A stretch of DNA of 64,000 nt from Bin5 sp965218625 (lineage in GTDB: Bacteria; Chloroflexota; Anaerolineae; Caldilineales; Caldilineaceae): positions 868,001-932,000 of the forward strand of contig CBDCLG010000020.1 of assembly GCA_965218625.1 (NCBI GenBank), given 5' to 3'. The notes under the pieces are model-generated. The model was not told the origin of the DNA and made no database searches. It worked only from the letters and a program-made list of their open reading frames with translations. A program made the translations under genes and the position numbers. This document shows positions 1 to 8,730 of this stretch, in pieces (the stretch's first letter is position 1; every line of letters starts with the position of its first letter).

Positions 1-2
1 AG

Positions 3-335
3 CAGATCCGCTTCGGCGGCGGCTACGATCATAACTTCGTCCTCAACGGCGCGCCCGGCACGCTGCGGCTGGTGGCCCGCGTCACCGAGTCGACCAGCGG
101 GCGCGTGCTGGAGGTGCTGACGACGCAACCGGGCGTGCAGTTCTATACCGGCAACCTGATGGAGGCGTCGAGCGCGGGCAAAGGCGGGCAGCTCTATCCC
201 CATCATGGCGGATTCTGCCTGGAGACGCAGCATTTTCCGAATGCGCCGAACCAGCCGAACTTCGCGTCGGTCGTACTGCGGCCCGGCGAGGCGTACAGCG
301 AGACGACCGTCTTCCGTTTCTCAACCGAACCATAG
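3..335 (+). CDS. galM: Galactose mutarotase (aldose 1-epimerase), C-terminal part
   Basis: This is the 3' end of a gene cut by the window edge; about 110 residues remain. The segment starts near the family motif GYDHNFVLNG, followed by a beta-rich stretch with TTQPGVQFYTGN, HGGFCLETQHFPN and a closing RPGEAYSETTVFRF, the usual C-terminus of GalM proteins. These enzymes interconvert the alpha and beta anomers of galactose or glucose in the cytoplasm. The gene ends 79 bases before the next start. The catalytic His/Glu pair cannot be fully judged because the N-terminal half is missing. Identification is by family motifs and is fairly certain. Confidence 0.85.
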   Translation, partial: QIRFGGGYDHNFVLNGAPGTLRLVARVTESTSGRVLEVLTTQPGVQFYTGNLMEASSAGKGGQLYPHHGGFCLETQHFPNAPNQPNFASVVLRPGEAYSETTVFRFSTEP

Positions 336-414
336 ACGCGTCACCGCACCGGCGCGTCACCACACTGGCACGTCACGAACTGATTGTGGACTTCCGCTAG
401 CGAAGGAGCTAACA

Positions 415-1419
415 ATGGAAGAGATCACAAACGAACTGACTGCTGCGACGACCTTTGACGCAAAACGGGCGATCCTGAGCAAGCGGGATATGTTCCGTCC
501 CATAGCAGTGCAGCGGACCGAGGCGCTGGCCGACGCGGTGAACCGCAAGCAGGTGCGCCCGGAGACGCCGCTGCTCCTGCTGGAGCGCGAGGGCGCGGCG
601 CTGGCCCTGCTCACCGACCAGATGGTCTTCCACCACGTGGCGCAGGGAGAGTTGAATGGCGTCCCGTTCCTCGCCACCTTCTGAGCGCCCTGCAACAGCG
701 GCGTCAGTCTGACGCCAACTGTCGACGGCAAGGTCCACACGTTTGCGACGCGCGGCATCTACAACGGCATGTCTATAATGGGGGACCGCCAGACCGGCTC
801 CTATTGGGACCACATCACCGGCGAGTGCCTGCACGGCCCGCTGAAGGGACGGCAACTGGAGCTGGCGCCCCTGCGCCATATGCGGGCGGACCAGGCGCTG
901 GCGCAGTTCCCGGATACCCGCATCGCCCGTTCGCGGCTGCCACTGCCGTTCGGACTGATTGAATGGGTGACGAGACTCCTGCAGAAGCTGGGCAGGGGGC
1001 GCTTCGTGCCGCCCGGGTTCGCGGGCTCCATGGGCGCAGAAGACCCGCGCCGGCCGCGCCTGGATATGGGGTTGGGCGTCTGGACGGACAAGATCAGCCG
1101 CTACTATCCGCTCGACCTCCTCAAGGCGAACGGCGGCCTGATCATTGACCGTTTCGCTGACAGCACGGCGCTGGTCTATCTCGACCCGGTGTCGGGCACG
1201 CCGGCGCCCGTCTTCGTCGACGTGCGGCAGGCAGAGTGGGACGGCGACGAAGTGCGGCTGGACAGCGGCGGGTCCCTCCGCAACGGCAGGCTCTACGACG
1301 CCCACGGAGCCGAGCTGCCGGTTACACAGCCGTTGCATCTGTTCGCCCGCTGGTACGGGTTCTCGCTCACCTTTCCGAGCTGCGAAATCTATGACGGCGT
1401 AAACGGAGAGACCGGCTGA
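415..1419 (+). CDS. DUF3179 family protein, probable selenoprotein (Sec at in-frame TGA 682-684)
   Basis: Read through one in-frame TGA, this is a 334-residue protein. The start at 415 has a good ribosome site (AAGGAG at 403-408). The reading frame is the same on both sides of the TGA. The protein reads FLATF-(TGA)-APCNSG, then GDRQTGSYWDHITGEC and HGPLKGRQLEL, which match the DUF3179 pattern (CPLCNSA, then D-R-x-T-x-S-x-W, then G-x2-G-x2-L). The TGA, residue 90, falls on the first cysteine of the family CxxC, giving U90-A-P-C93. A hairpin fitting the bacterial SECIS model starts 15 bases after the TGA. A plain pipeline would report two fragments (415-684 and 769-1419). The function of DUF3179 is unknown; the UxxC motif suggests redox or metal chemistry. 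The alternative is a nonsense mutation, but the surrounding codons and the hairpin argue against it. Confidence 0.8.
695..722 (+). promoter_or_regulatory. Candidate bacterial SECIS element
   Basis: A perfect 7-bp stem, GGCGTCA (700-706) with TGACGCC (710-716), closes a three-base loop GTC whose first base is G. A lower 4-bp stem, ACAG (695-698) with CTGT (719-722), continues it across a small internal loop. The apical loop begins 23 bases after the TGA at 682-684. In the published bacterial SECIS model the apical loop lies roughly 16-37 bases after the UGA and carries a G in its first two positions; this hairpin meets both. It would recruit SelB with Sec-tRNA. The element lies inside the coding sequence, as is normal in bacteria. 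Confidence 0.75.
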
Positions 1420-1492
1420 GGAGAACCGCGGCGCAGGCCGCTGCGACAGTCGCGAACCGGGCAGGATGACAACCCTCGAAGGAGCTGAAAAC

Positions 1493-2290
1493 GTGCAACT
1501 CAACCTTTCCGGCAAAACGGCTATCGTCACCGGAGGCAGCGCCGGCATTGGCCTGGCCTGCGCGCAGGCGCTCTACGCCGAAGGGGTGAGCGTGCTGATC
1601 GCGGCGCGCGACCAGGAGCGGCTGGCGCAGGCGTTGACCGCGATCAGCGATCACGCGCCGGAGAGCAAAGCCGAAGCGCTGGCCGAAAGCGCCGACGTGA
1701 GCACAGCGGACGGTGTTGAACGGGTGGCCGCGCGCGCGCTCAGCGCCTGGGGGCGGGTGGACATCCTCATCAACAACGCCGGCTCCGCGCCGAGCGGCGA
1801 CTTCTACAGCCTGAGCGACGACGCGTACCACGGCGCCTGGGACCTGAAGCTGCTCGGCTATATGCGGATGGTGCGGGCGGTCGCGCCGCAGATGAAGGAC
1901 CGGCGCGACGGGCGCATCGTCAACATCGTCGGCGCGGCGGCCCACAATCCGACGCCGACATTCGTGGCGGGCGGCACGGCCAACGCGGCCATCATCAACT
2001 TTACCAAGGGGATCTCGCAGGACCTGGCGCCCTATCGGGTCCGCATCAACGCCATCTCACCCGGACCGGTGAACACCGAGCGCGCGCGCCAGCTGGCCCG
2101 CCAGGAAGCGGACGCGCGCGGCATCTCGGAGGAGGAGGCGACCGAACGGCGCATCGCCTCGATTCCCCTGGGGCGCATGGCCGAAGCGGACGAAATCGCG
2201 GACATGGCCCTCTTTCTGGTTTCGGACAGGGCCGCCAGCGTCACCGGCGCGGAGCTTCTCATGGATGGCGGAGCGACAGCAGATGTCTGA
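1493..2290 (+). CDS. SDR family oxidoreductase lacking the YxxxK motif
   Basis: A 265-residue short-chain dehydrogenase/reductase. The GTG at 1493 is chosen because AAGGAG at 1479-1484 sits at the right distance; an ATG at 1466 would add nine residues without a good site. The Rossmann motif TGGSAGIG is at residues 13-20, NNAG at 94-97 and the ISPGPVNTER loop after the active site. The catalytic YxxxK is replaced by G-G-T-A-N near residues 160-164. Some SDR subgroups are known to deviate from the catalytic tetrad, so it may use another mechanism or only bind ligand. The next gene starts inside its last codons (ATGTCTGA at 2283-2290), which suggests co-translation with the transporter. Confidence 0.85.
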   Translation: MQLNLSGKTAIVTGGSAGIGLACAQALYAEGVSVLIAARDQERLAQALTAISDHAPESKAEALAESADVSTADGVERVAARALSAWGRVDILINNAGSAPSGDFYSLSDDAYHGAWDLKLLGYMRMVRAVAPQMKDRRDGRIVNIVGAAAHNPTPTFVAGGTANAAIINFTKGISQDLAPYRVRINAISPGPVNTERARQLARQEADARGISEEEATERRIASIPLGRMAEADEIADMALFLVSDRAASVTGAELLMDGGATADV

Positions 2291-3527
2291 CCCGCGCCGC
2301 GCGCCGGATAGGCCAGCAGTCGGCTCCAGCCGTGCGCAAGGCGCCTACCGCTGGTACGTTCTCGCCCTGGCCGCCCTGACCCATACGCTGGTCGTGGGCC
2401 TGCCGATGATGTCGCTGCCGGTCTTATTTGACGAGATCGGCCGCGACCTCTCGCTCGACCTGGTCCAGATCGGCTATGTCTGGGGCGCGTCCTCGCTTTT
2501 GGGCGTTGCGATGAGCCTGACCGGCGGCGTAATCGGCGATCGCATCGGCGCGCGGCGCATGCTCGTCATCGCCTGCCTGCTGACAGGCGTGACCGGCGCG
2601 ATGCGAGCCTTCGCGGGTGATTTCGCCAGCCTGACGACGACGGTTCTGATCGCGGGCCTCTTCCCGATGGCGGCGCCGATGAACGTTCACAAGACCTGCG
2701 GCATCTGGTTCTCAGGGCCGCGCCTGGGCATGGCGAACGGCGTCGTCTCGGCTGGCATGGCGCTCGGCTTCCTGCTCGGCTCCTGGATCAGCGCAACCTA
2801 CCTGTCGCCGCTGCTGGGGGGCTGGCGCAATGTTCTGCTTTTCTACGCGGTGCTGGCGGTGATCGTCGGCGTCCTGTGGGCGCTCTCGAGGCCTGAAGCG
2901 GCCGCGAGCCCAACGGCAGAGCCGCCGGACCGGCCTTCGCTGCGCGACTCTCTGGTGCGGGTCGCCCGTCTACGCAACGTCTGGCTGCTGGCGCTGGCGA
3001 TGTTCGGCATCGGCGGCGCGATTCAAGGCGCGCTCGGCTATCTGCCCCTTTATCTGCGCGACCAGGCCTGGAGCCCGAACGCGGCCGACCTTGCGCTTAC
3101 CAGTTTCCATCTGGCCAGCCTGCTCTTCACGCTTCCGCTCTCGCTGCTGTCCGACCGTCTGGGCGTGCGCCGTCCGCTGCTGCTGGTGGCCGCGTTGATG
3201 TTCACGGTCGGCTTCGGCGTCCTGTCAGTGGCGCAGGGGGTCGCGGTCTGGCTGGCCGTCATATTTGCCGGCATCATGCGCGACGGCTACATGGCCACTC
3301 TGATGACTTTGATCATCGAGTTGCGCGGCGTCGGTCCGGCGCTTGCCGGCACGGCCACAGGTATGATCATGGCCATTTCGCGCATCGGCTCGGTCGCCGC
3401 GCCGCCGCTGGGAAACAGCCTTGAGACCTTCGGCGCCGGCGTGCCGTTTCTCTTCTGGTCGGCGCTGGCGCTGGTGGGCTGGATCGCGCTCACCGCGGTG
3501 CGCGAGGCGCGTGAATCGCAACCGTAG
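2283..3527 (+). CDS. MFS transporter
   Basis: A 414-residue major facilitator with about 12 hydrophobic segments and a central charged loop near residues 200-225. A motif-A-like loop after the second segment reads GGVIGDRIGARRM (G-x3-D-R-x-G-R-R pattern), and a matching SDRLGVRRP occurs in the second half, as expected for the duplicated MFS fold. The start at ATG 2283 overlaps the stop of the SDR gene and has GGCGGAG at 2267-2273; an ATG at 2265 is the alternative. The pairing with an SDR suggests uptake of the small organic molecule that the SDR acts on, but the substrate cannot be told from the sequence. Confidence 0.85.
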   Translation: MSDPRRAPDRPAVGSSRAQGAYRWYVLALAALTHTLVVGLPMMSLPVLFDEIGRDLSLDLVQIGYVWGASSLLGVAMSLTGGVIGDRIGARRMLVIACLLTGVTGAMRAFAGDFASLTTTVLIAGLFPMAAPMNVHKTCGIWFSGPRLGMANGVVSAGMALGFLLGSWISATYLSPLLGGWRNVLLFYAVLAVIVGVLWALSRPEAAASPTAEPPDRPSLRDSLVRVARLRNVWLLALAMFGIGGAIQGALGYLPLYLRDQAWSPNAADLALTSFHLASLLFTLPLSLLSDRLGVRRPLLLVAALMFTVGFGVLSVAQGVAVWLAVIFAGIMRDGYMATLMTLIIELRGVGPALAGTATGMIMAISRIGSVAAPPLGNSLETFGAGVPFLFWSALALVGWIALTAVREARESQP

Positions 3528-3629
3528 CGCCCTTTGCGCGGCCGTCCGAGCTGTGCCGGACCGGTCGCAAGGGGCAGGCAATGCACAGCACGAACAGCGG
3601 AATGCAGAATTGGATTCAGGAGGCTCAGA

Positions 3630-5411
3630 ATGACCACATCAATCGCCGCTGACAACTATCAGCGCATCGCATCTGTCGCAGAGGTTACGCAGGACGGCCT
3701 GCACACCGTGCGCGTGAACGGCCACGTCATCGTGCTCGTTCACAACGAAGGCGAGGTCTACGCGCTGGACAATCGCTGCCCCCACATGGGCTTTCCTCTC
3801 GATCGCGGCAGCGTCCAGGATGGCATCCTCACCTGTCATTGGCACCACGCCCGCTTTGATCTTTGCACCGGCGGCGCCTTCGATCTGTGGGCGGACGACA
3901 CGCCCAGCTTCCCGGTGGAGTTGCGCAACGGGGATGTCTTTGTGGATGTCACGCCCCGCCGCGACCCGGTGGAACACCAGCGCAGGCGGTTGGACGTCGG
4001 CCTGGAGCGCAACCTTTCGCTGGTCGTGGCCAAGGCCGCCATCACCCTGGTCGACGAGGCCGGCGACACGCTGACGCCCTTTGCCGCCGGTCTTGCTTTT
4101 GGCACCCGCTACCGGATGGAGGGCTGGGGGCAGGGCTTGACCATGCTCACCTGCTTCCAGAATATTCTGCCCAGCCTCGGCCGCGAGGAGCGGGCCAAAG
4201 CCCTGGCGCACGGCCTGGCGGCAGTCGCGACCGATGCGGCCGGCAGCTCGCCCCGCTTCCCGGTAACGCCGCTGCCCGACGGCAGTCCGGACCTGGTAAC
4301 GCTCAAGCAGTGGTTCCGCCGCTTCATTCTCGTGCGCGACGCGCAAGGCGCCGAACGCTGCATCATCACAGCCCTGCGCGCTGGCGCCGGTCCGCAGCAG
4401 ATGGCCGATATCCTTTTCAGCGCGGCGACGGATTTCCGCTACATCGACGTCGGCCATCCTCTCGACTTCACCAACAAGGCCTTCGAAGCGCTTGATATCG
4501 TTGGCTGGGAAGAGGCCGAAACGGTACTGACCAGCCTCGTGCCCGGATATGCCTCGGCCCAGCGCATGGAGGAGTCCAACGCGTGGCGGAATCCGATTGA
4601 CCTGATCGATCTGCTGCGCGACGCGCGCGCCCAGATTCCATCGGCGCTCGCAGCCGGTCAGGCTCTGCGCGGCGGTTGGGCCGGTCGCGATGCTCTCGTA
4701 CCTATCTTGCTGGAGGATGATCCGTACGCGGTTGCGGCCGCGCTGCTCGATGCACTGCGGGCCGGCGCCGGCGAAGTCGAGCTGGCCGCCGTGGTCGCCT
4801 ACGCCGCGGCGTTGCGCATCGCCCGCTTCCACACCAGCAACGAATTCGGCGACTGGGACACGGCGCTGCACACCTTCACCTTCGCCAGCGCCGTCCATCA
4901 AGGTCTGCGCCGCCTGGACGGGTATGCGCCGCCGGATGACTATCTGCTCCTGCTGCGGGGGGTCTTTGACGCGGCAATGGGCATCTATCTCGATCGCTTT
5001 CTCAACATTCCCGCGGCCCGGCTCCCTGCCCGATCCAACGGCAACGGGGCATCGCCCCAGCTGCCGCGGCTTACGGAGATGCTGGACCAGCAGCAGCAGG
5101 TGAACGAAGCCGGCGGCGCGGTCGGTGAATTTCTCTTCCAGGGCGGCGCGGCGGCTACGCTGCGCGCCGAGCTGGGCGCGCTTCTCCTGCGCGAGGACCG
5201 CAATTTCCACACGATTCAATGCATCGAAGCGGCCTTCCGCCAGCATGACCTGCTCGCGGCCGAGCCGGATTCCCAGGTGCAGGCCGTGCATGTGCTGGTG
5301 GCCGCGTCGCGCTATCTTGCCGCCCACGCACCCACGATGCGCGCCCAGGGCCAGACGTTCGGCATCGCCCGCCGCCTGCACCGCAACGAGAAACTGTTCG
5401 AAGGCGAGTAG
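3630..5411 (+). CDS. Rieske [2Fe-2S] protein with a long uncharacterised C-terminal region
   Basis: A 593-residue protein. ATG 3630 follows CAGGAGG at 3617-3623. The N-terminal 115 residues form a Rieske ferredoxin domain: C50-P-H52 and C69-H-W-H72 bind the [2Fe-2S] cluster. The remaining ~475 residues are mostly helical, rich in Ala and Leu, with conserved-looking segments such as TSNEFGDWDTALHTFTFA and HQGLRRLDGY. I do not recognise this part. It is not an aromatic-ring dioxygenase alpha subunit, because no clear non-haem iron facial triad follows the Rieske domain. No signal peptide or membrane segment is seen. A DUF6958 gene and an FAD oxidoreductase follow closely, so it may pass electrons from a flavoprotein. 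Confidence 0.8.
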   Translation: MTTSIAADNYQRIASVAEVTQDGLHTVRVNGHVIVLVHNEGEVYALDNRCPHMGFPLDRGSVQDGILTCHWHHARFDLCTGGAFDLWADDTPSFPVELRNGDVFVDVTPRRDPVEHQRRRLDVGLERNLSLVVAKAAITLVDEAGDTLTPFAAGLAFGTRYRMEGWGQGLTMLTCFQNILPSLGREERAKALAHGLAAVATDAAGSSPRFPVTPLPDGSPDLVTLKQWFRRFILVRDAQGAERCIITALRAGAGPQQMADILFSAATDFRYIDVGHPLDFTNKAFEALDIVGWEEAETVLTSLVPGYASAQRMEESNAWRNPIDLIDLLRDARAQIPSALAAGQALRGGWAGRDALVPILLEDDPYAVAAALLDALRAGAGEVELAAVVAYAAALRIARFHTSNEFGDWDTALHTFTFASAVHQGLRRLDGYAPPDDYLLLLRGVFDAAMGIYLDRFLNIPAARLPARSNGNGASPQLPRLTEMLDQQQQVNEAGGAVGEFLFQGGAAATLRAELGALLLREDRNFHTIQCIEAAFRQHDLLAAEPDSQVQAVHVLVAASRYLAAHAPTMRAQGQTFGIARRLHRNEKLFEGE

Positions 5412-5433
5412 GGCTCGGAGCAAGGAGAGATGC

Positions 5434-5730
5434 GTGAGCCAGAAGATCATGACCCTGCATCCGCAGGGAAAGCGGGGCGTCAATATCGACAGAGGCAAGT
5501 ATGACAGCGTTCGGCAGGCGATCGAGCAGGTCCTGCGGGAACAGCCGGGGAGTTCCTTCAGCCAGCTGACAGATTTGGTCAGGGAACGGATCGGCGGCAC
5601 ATTCGATGGATCGGTCTCGTGGTACGTGGTGTCGGTCAAGCTGGACCTGGAGGCGCGCGGCGTGGTGCAGCGCGTAGATGACCGCGGCCCGCAGCGGCTG
5701 CGCCTGGTGGAAGCGGATGTCGAACTATGA
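5434..5730 (+). CDS. Small DUF6958-like protein
   Basis: A 98-residue protein starting at GTG 5434, with AAGGAGAG at 5422-5429. It reads MTLHPQGKRGVNIDRGKYD near the N-terminus, then FDGSVSWYVVSVKLDLEARG and PQRLRL. I associate this pattern with the DUF6958 family, small soluble proteins of unknown role whose layout resembles a winged helix. It lies 22 bases after the Rieske gene and overlaps the start of the FAD oxidoreductase gene by 14 bases, so the three are probably one operon. No Cys or membrane segment is present. The family assignment is from memory of the motif and is moderately certain. Confidence 0.7.
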   Translation: MSQKIMTLHPQGKRGVNIDRGKYDSVRQAIEQVLREQPGSSFSQLTDLVRERIGGTFDGSVSWYVVSVKLDLEARGVVQRVDDRGPQRLRLVEADVEL

Positions 5731-7139
5731 CGCCGTCGTCGTCGGCTCCGGCCCAAATGGGCTTGCCGCCGCGATTACTTTCGCGCGCGCCGGCCGCTCG
5801 GTACTCCTGATTGAAGCCAGGGCCTCGCTCGGAGGCGGAACGCGCACAGCCGAACTGACCCTGCCCGGCTTCCGACACGACGTCTGCGCCGCGATCCATC
5901 CCCTGGCGCCCGGCTCCCCTTTTCTCAGCTCCCTTCCGCTCGAGCGTTTCGGGGTCGAGTGGGTGCAGCCCGACATCCCGGTAGCGCACCCGCTCGACGA
6001 CGGTTCTGCGGTCGGCCTCTACCGTTCGTTGGAGCGGACCGCCTCATCCATCGGCCTGGACGGCCGGAACTGGGTCCGGCTCTTCGGTCCGCTGGCGGCG
6101 GACTGGCCAAAACTGGCGCCTACTCTGCTGGGGCCGCATCCTGTGACCGTCCATGTCGGCGCGCTGGTTCCGATTCGGCCTTGCCGGCGTCTGGCCGGCC
6201 CAGCTGCTCTCCCCCCTGCTGTTCAGCGAAGAACGGGCCCAGGCGCTGTTCGCGGGCCTTGTGGCCCACTCGCTTCTGGATTTTCGCCAACCCTTTACCT
6301 CATCCTTCGGGCTGGTGCTGGGAATCCTGGGACACGCTGTCGGCTGGCCGTTTCCGCGCGGCGGCTCTCAGGCCATTGCCGACGCGATGGGCGCCTATCT
6401 GCGGGCATTGGGCGGGGACATTGTTGCCGGATGGCCGGTGCGGTCGCTGGACGAGCTACCGCCCAGTCGTACGGTCTTGCTGGATGTGACGCCAAGGCAG
6501 GTTTTGCGGCTGGCGGGGACGCGGCTGCCGGCTGCCTACCGGCGCAGACTGGAGAGATTTCGCTACGGCCCGGGCGTATTCAAAGTGGACTTTGCCCTCA
6601 GCGAGCCTGTACCCTGGCGCGCGGAACTCTGTCGAGATGCCGGCACAGTTCATCTGGGCGGCAAGCTGGCGGAGATTGCCGCGTCGGAAGAGGCGGCCTG
6701 CAGCGGCCGCATACCCGAGCGTCCCTATGTGCTGGTCGCGCAGCATAGCCGGTTTGACAAGACGCGAGCGCCGGCGGGCAAGCACACCCTCTGGGCCTAC
6801 TGCCACACGCCGCACGGCTCGACGGTCGATATGACGTCTGCCATCGAAGCGCAGATCGAACGCTTCGCGCCCGGCTTTCAGGACACGGTTCTGGCGCGCG
6901 CCGCTCTCAACAGCGCCGACCTTGAGCGTTACAACCCCAATTACGTCGGCGGCGACATCAGCAGCGGCGCGAACGATGTGGGCCAGCTCTGGACCCGACC
7001 GATGCTGCGCTTTCCTCCCTACAGCACGCCCGTACGCGGCCTCTATCTCTGCTCATCTTCCACCCCGCCCGGCGCAGGCGTACACGGTATGTGCGGATAC
7101 AACGCGGCCCGCGCCGCGCTGGCACAGTTGCAGGATTAG
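5717..7139 (+). pseudogene. Phytoene-desaturase-like FAD oxidoreductase, frameshifted
   Basis: Two reading frames together give one NAD(P)/FAD-dependent oxidoreductase of the phytoene dehydrogenase-like type, about 470 residues. The first part (from ATG 5717) has the dinucleotide motif VVVGSGPNGLAAA (G10-x-G-x2-G15) and LIEARASLGGGTRT. The frame changes near 6140-6155, and the second part runs to 7139 with GHAVGWPFPRGGSQAIADAM, NYVGGDISSGANDVGQLWTR and the C-terminal FAD motif STPPGAGVHGMCGYNAA. Everything expected is present apart from the single frame change, so this is either a recent inactivation or one indel error in the assembly. Members oxidise lipid-like or unknown substrates. The start overlaps the DUF6958 gene. 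Confidence 0.8.
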
Positions 7140-7165
7140 CGATCGTTTCACGACCTGCAACCGAC

Positions 7166-8440
7166 CTAAACGACGTCGCCCTGCAGACGCGACTTCAGTT
7201 GCGCCCACGGGCCGCGCTGTAACGACTCGACGGCATCGCCCGAGTCGCCCTCCTCCTTGCGGAACAGGATATTCAGCCGGTCGCCATCGTACTTGGCGCT
7301 ATCGATCTTCAGTCGCGCCAGCCCGGTCGGCAGCGCGATGTTGCGCTTCCAATTGCCGATGCGCACGATCAGCTCGTCGACGACGCTGCGGTGCAGGTTC
7401 ACCTCCTCCTTTTCCACCAGTGGCAGCGCGATGCTGAGCACGTAGTGGCCGTCGTGAACGAAGACTCTCTGCGGTTCCCCTTGATAATAGAGTTGCGTCG
7501 GGTCTCCCTGCCCGCCGCGCGCCGGCTCCTCCCCAAAGAGGGTCGCCGCCATCCGCCGGAGCATATCCTGGCCCAGCACCTCCTCGGCAAAGAACGGAAT
7601 CTGGAGAATCGGCAATGGATGGAACGCCTCTTCAACGAAAGCGAGATTGCGCTGTTGCGCCTCGATCCAGCCGCTGAAGTAGGCTTCCTGCAAATCATTT
7701 GGAAAGACCCGGTTGCAGACAACCGAGTCGACCGCATAGCCATAGAGGTTGAGATAGGCGTAGGCGCGCTGCGCCTCCTTGATGACCATCCGCTCCGGGT
7801 TGATCACCAGCCGCATACTGCTTATGCTGCTGTCGCCCAGAAGAAGACTGGTACGTTCGAGCACGTCCACCAGCTCTTCCACGCTCTCGAACATACTGTC
7901 GTCCGGCAGCGGTATATCGGTCATGCGGGAAACAATAGGCCGCGCGATCTGCAATGTCCTGCGCTCGAAGGGCATAATTTTCTCGATAAACCAGCGGGCG
8001 ATTTCGGGAAAACTGAGGAGATGCAGCGTGGACCCTGTCGGGGCAGCATCGATGATGATGACGTCATACGCGCCGCTGTCGGCCAGATGCGTAATGTGCA
8101 TGAGGCTGGCGAGCTCTTCCATCCCCGGCAGCACCGACGTCTCTTCGGCCACAAGAGAATCCATACCGCGCCAGGAGAACAGCACGTTCAGATACTCCTG
8201 AACGCGCCCCCAATATTTGTCCATCTGATGCAGCAGGTCGATCTCCTGCCCCCACAGATTGGGCGCCAGCTCGACGAGCTCGCTGCCTATACGCGTGTTG
8301 AAACTGTCTCCCAGGCTATGGGCAGAGTCTGTGCTGAGTATGACCGTCCGGTAGCCCAGCTGCGCGCAGCGCAGGGCGCAGGCTGCGCTGACACTCGTTT
8401 TGCCGACGCCGCCCTTTCCAGTGTAAAGCAGTATACGCAT
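7166..8440 (-). CDS. ArsA/GET3-family ATPase with C-terminal HSP20-like domain
   Basis: A 424-residue deviant-Walker ATPase. The start at 8440 (MRILLYTGKGGVGKTS) is preceded by GGAG; the frame extends upstream without a better site. The P-loop GKGGVGKT is at residues 8-15, followed by STDSAHSLGDSF (switch I), then IIIDAAPTGSTLHLLSFPE (switch II). The last ~90 residues (VFVHDGHYVLSIALPLVEKEEV onward) look like the HSP20-like domain found in bacterial ArsA-type proteins. Arsenite pumps also need ArsB and ArsR, and none is nearby, so a role in tail-anchored or membrane-protein targeting, or another energised process, is as likely as arsenite export. It converges with the FAD oxidoreductase gene. 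Confidence 0.85.
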   Translation of the reverse strand: MRILLYTGKGGVGKTSVSAACALRCAQLGYRTVILSTDSAHSLGDSFNTRIGSELVELAPNLWGQEIDLLHQMDKYWGRVQEYLNVLFSWRGMDSLVAEETSVLPGMEELASLMHITHLADSGAYDVIIIDAAPTGSTLHLLSFPEIARWFIEKIMPFERRTLQIARPIVSRMTDIPLPDDSMFESVEELVDVLERTSLLLGDSSISSMRLVINPERMVIKEAQRAYAYLNLYGYAVDSVVCNRVFPNDLQEAYFSGWIEAQQRNLAFVEEAFHPLPILQIPFFAEEVLGQDMLRRMAATLFGEEPARGGQGDPTQLYYQGEPQRVFVHDGHYVLSIALPLVEKEEVNLHRSVVDELIVRIGNWKRNIALPTGLARLKIDSAKYDGDRLNILFRKEEGDSGDAVESLQRGPWAQLKSRLQGDVV

Positions 8441-8730
8441 TCGCTGTTCTCCATGCTTGCAGGAACCGGCGCAAAGGGGGGAGAAAGTCTCCCGGTTTGA
8501 ACCGGCTGCAAATAAATACGCCGCACGGCCAATTTGGTTTCCGGCCAGCCTTCCAACTGCTGGATTCGCCCACCGACTCGTCAAACTGCAGGTCGAGTGC
8601 GGCGTGCGAAGCGGCGGCAACCTCTATGCCGATGCGACGCTGTGCTGTCGCGATTCGATATTTCGTTTTTCAGCCTGCAGCGCCGGCCGCTGAAGAGCCA
8701 CTGGCAGCGATGAAGAAACCGGCAGACGGG

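Noticed and set aside
682..684. Plain nonsense mutation or sequencing error in the DUF3179 gene
   Set aside because: The frame is unchanged on both sides, the TGA replaces the exact conserved Cys, and a SECIS-like hairpin follows. This remains the alternative, but less likely.
3639..5756. A 705-codon open frame on the minus strand across the Rieske gene
   Set aside because: It is an antisense shadow in GC-rich DNA. The plus strand carries a clear Rieske protein with cluster ligands and a good ribosome site; the minus frame has no family motif.
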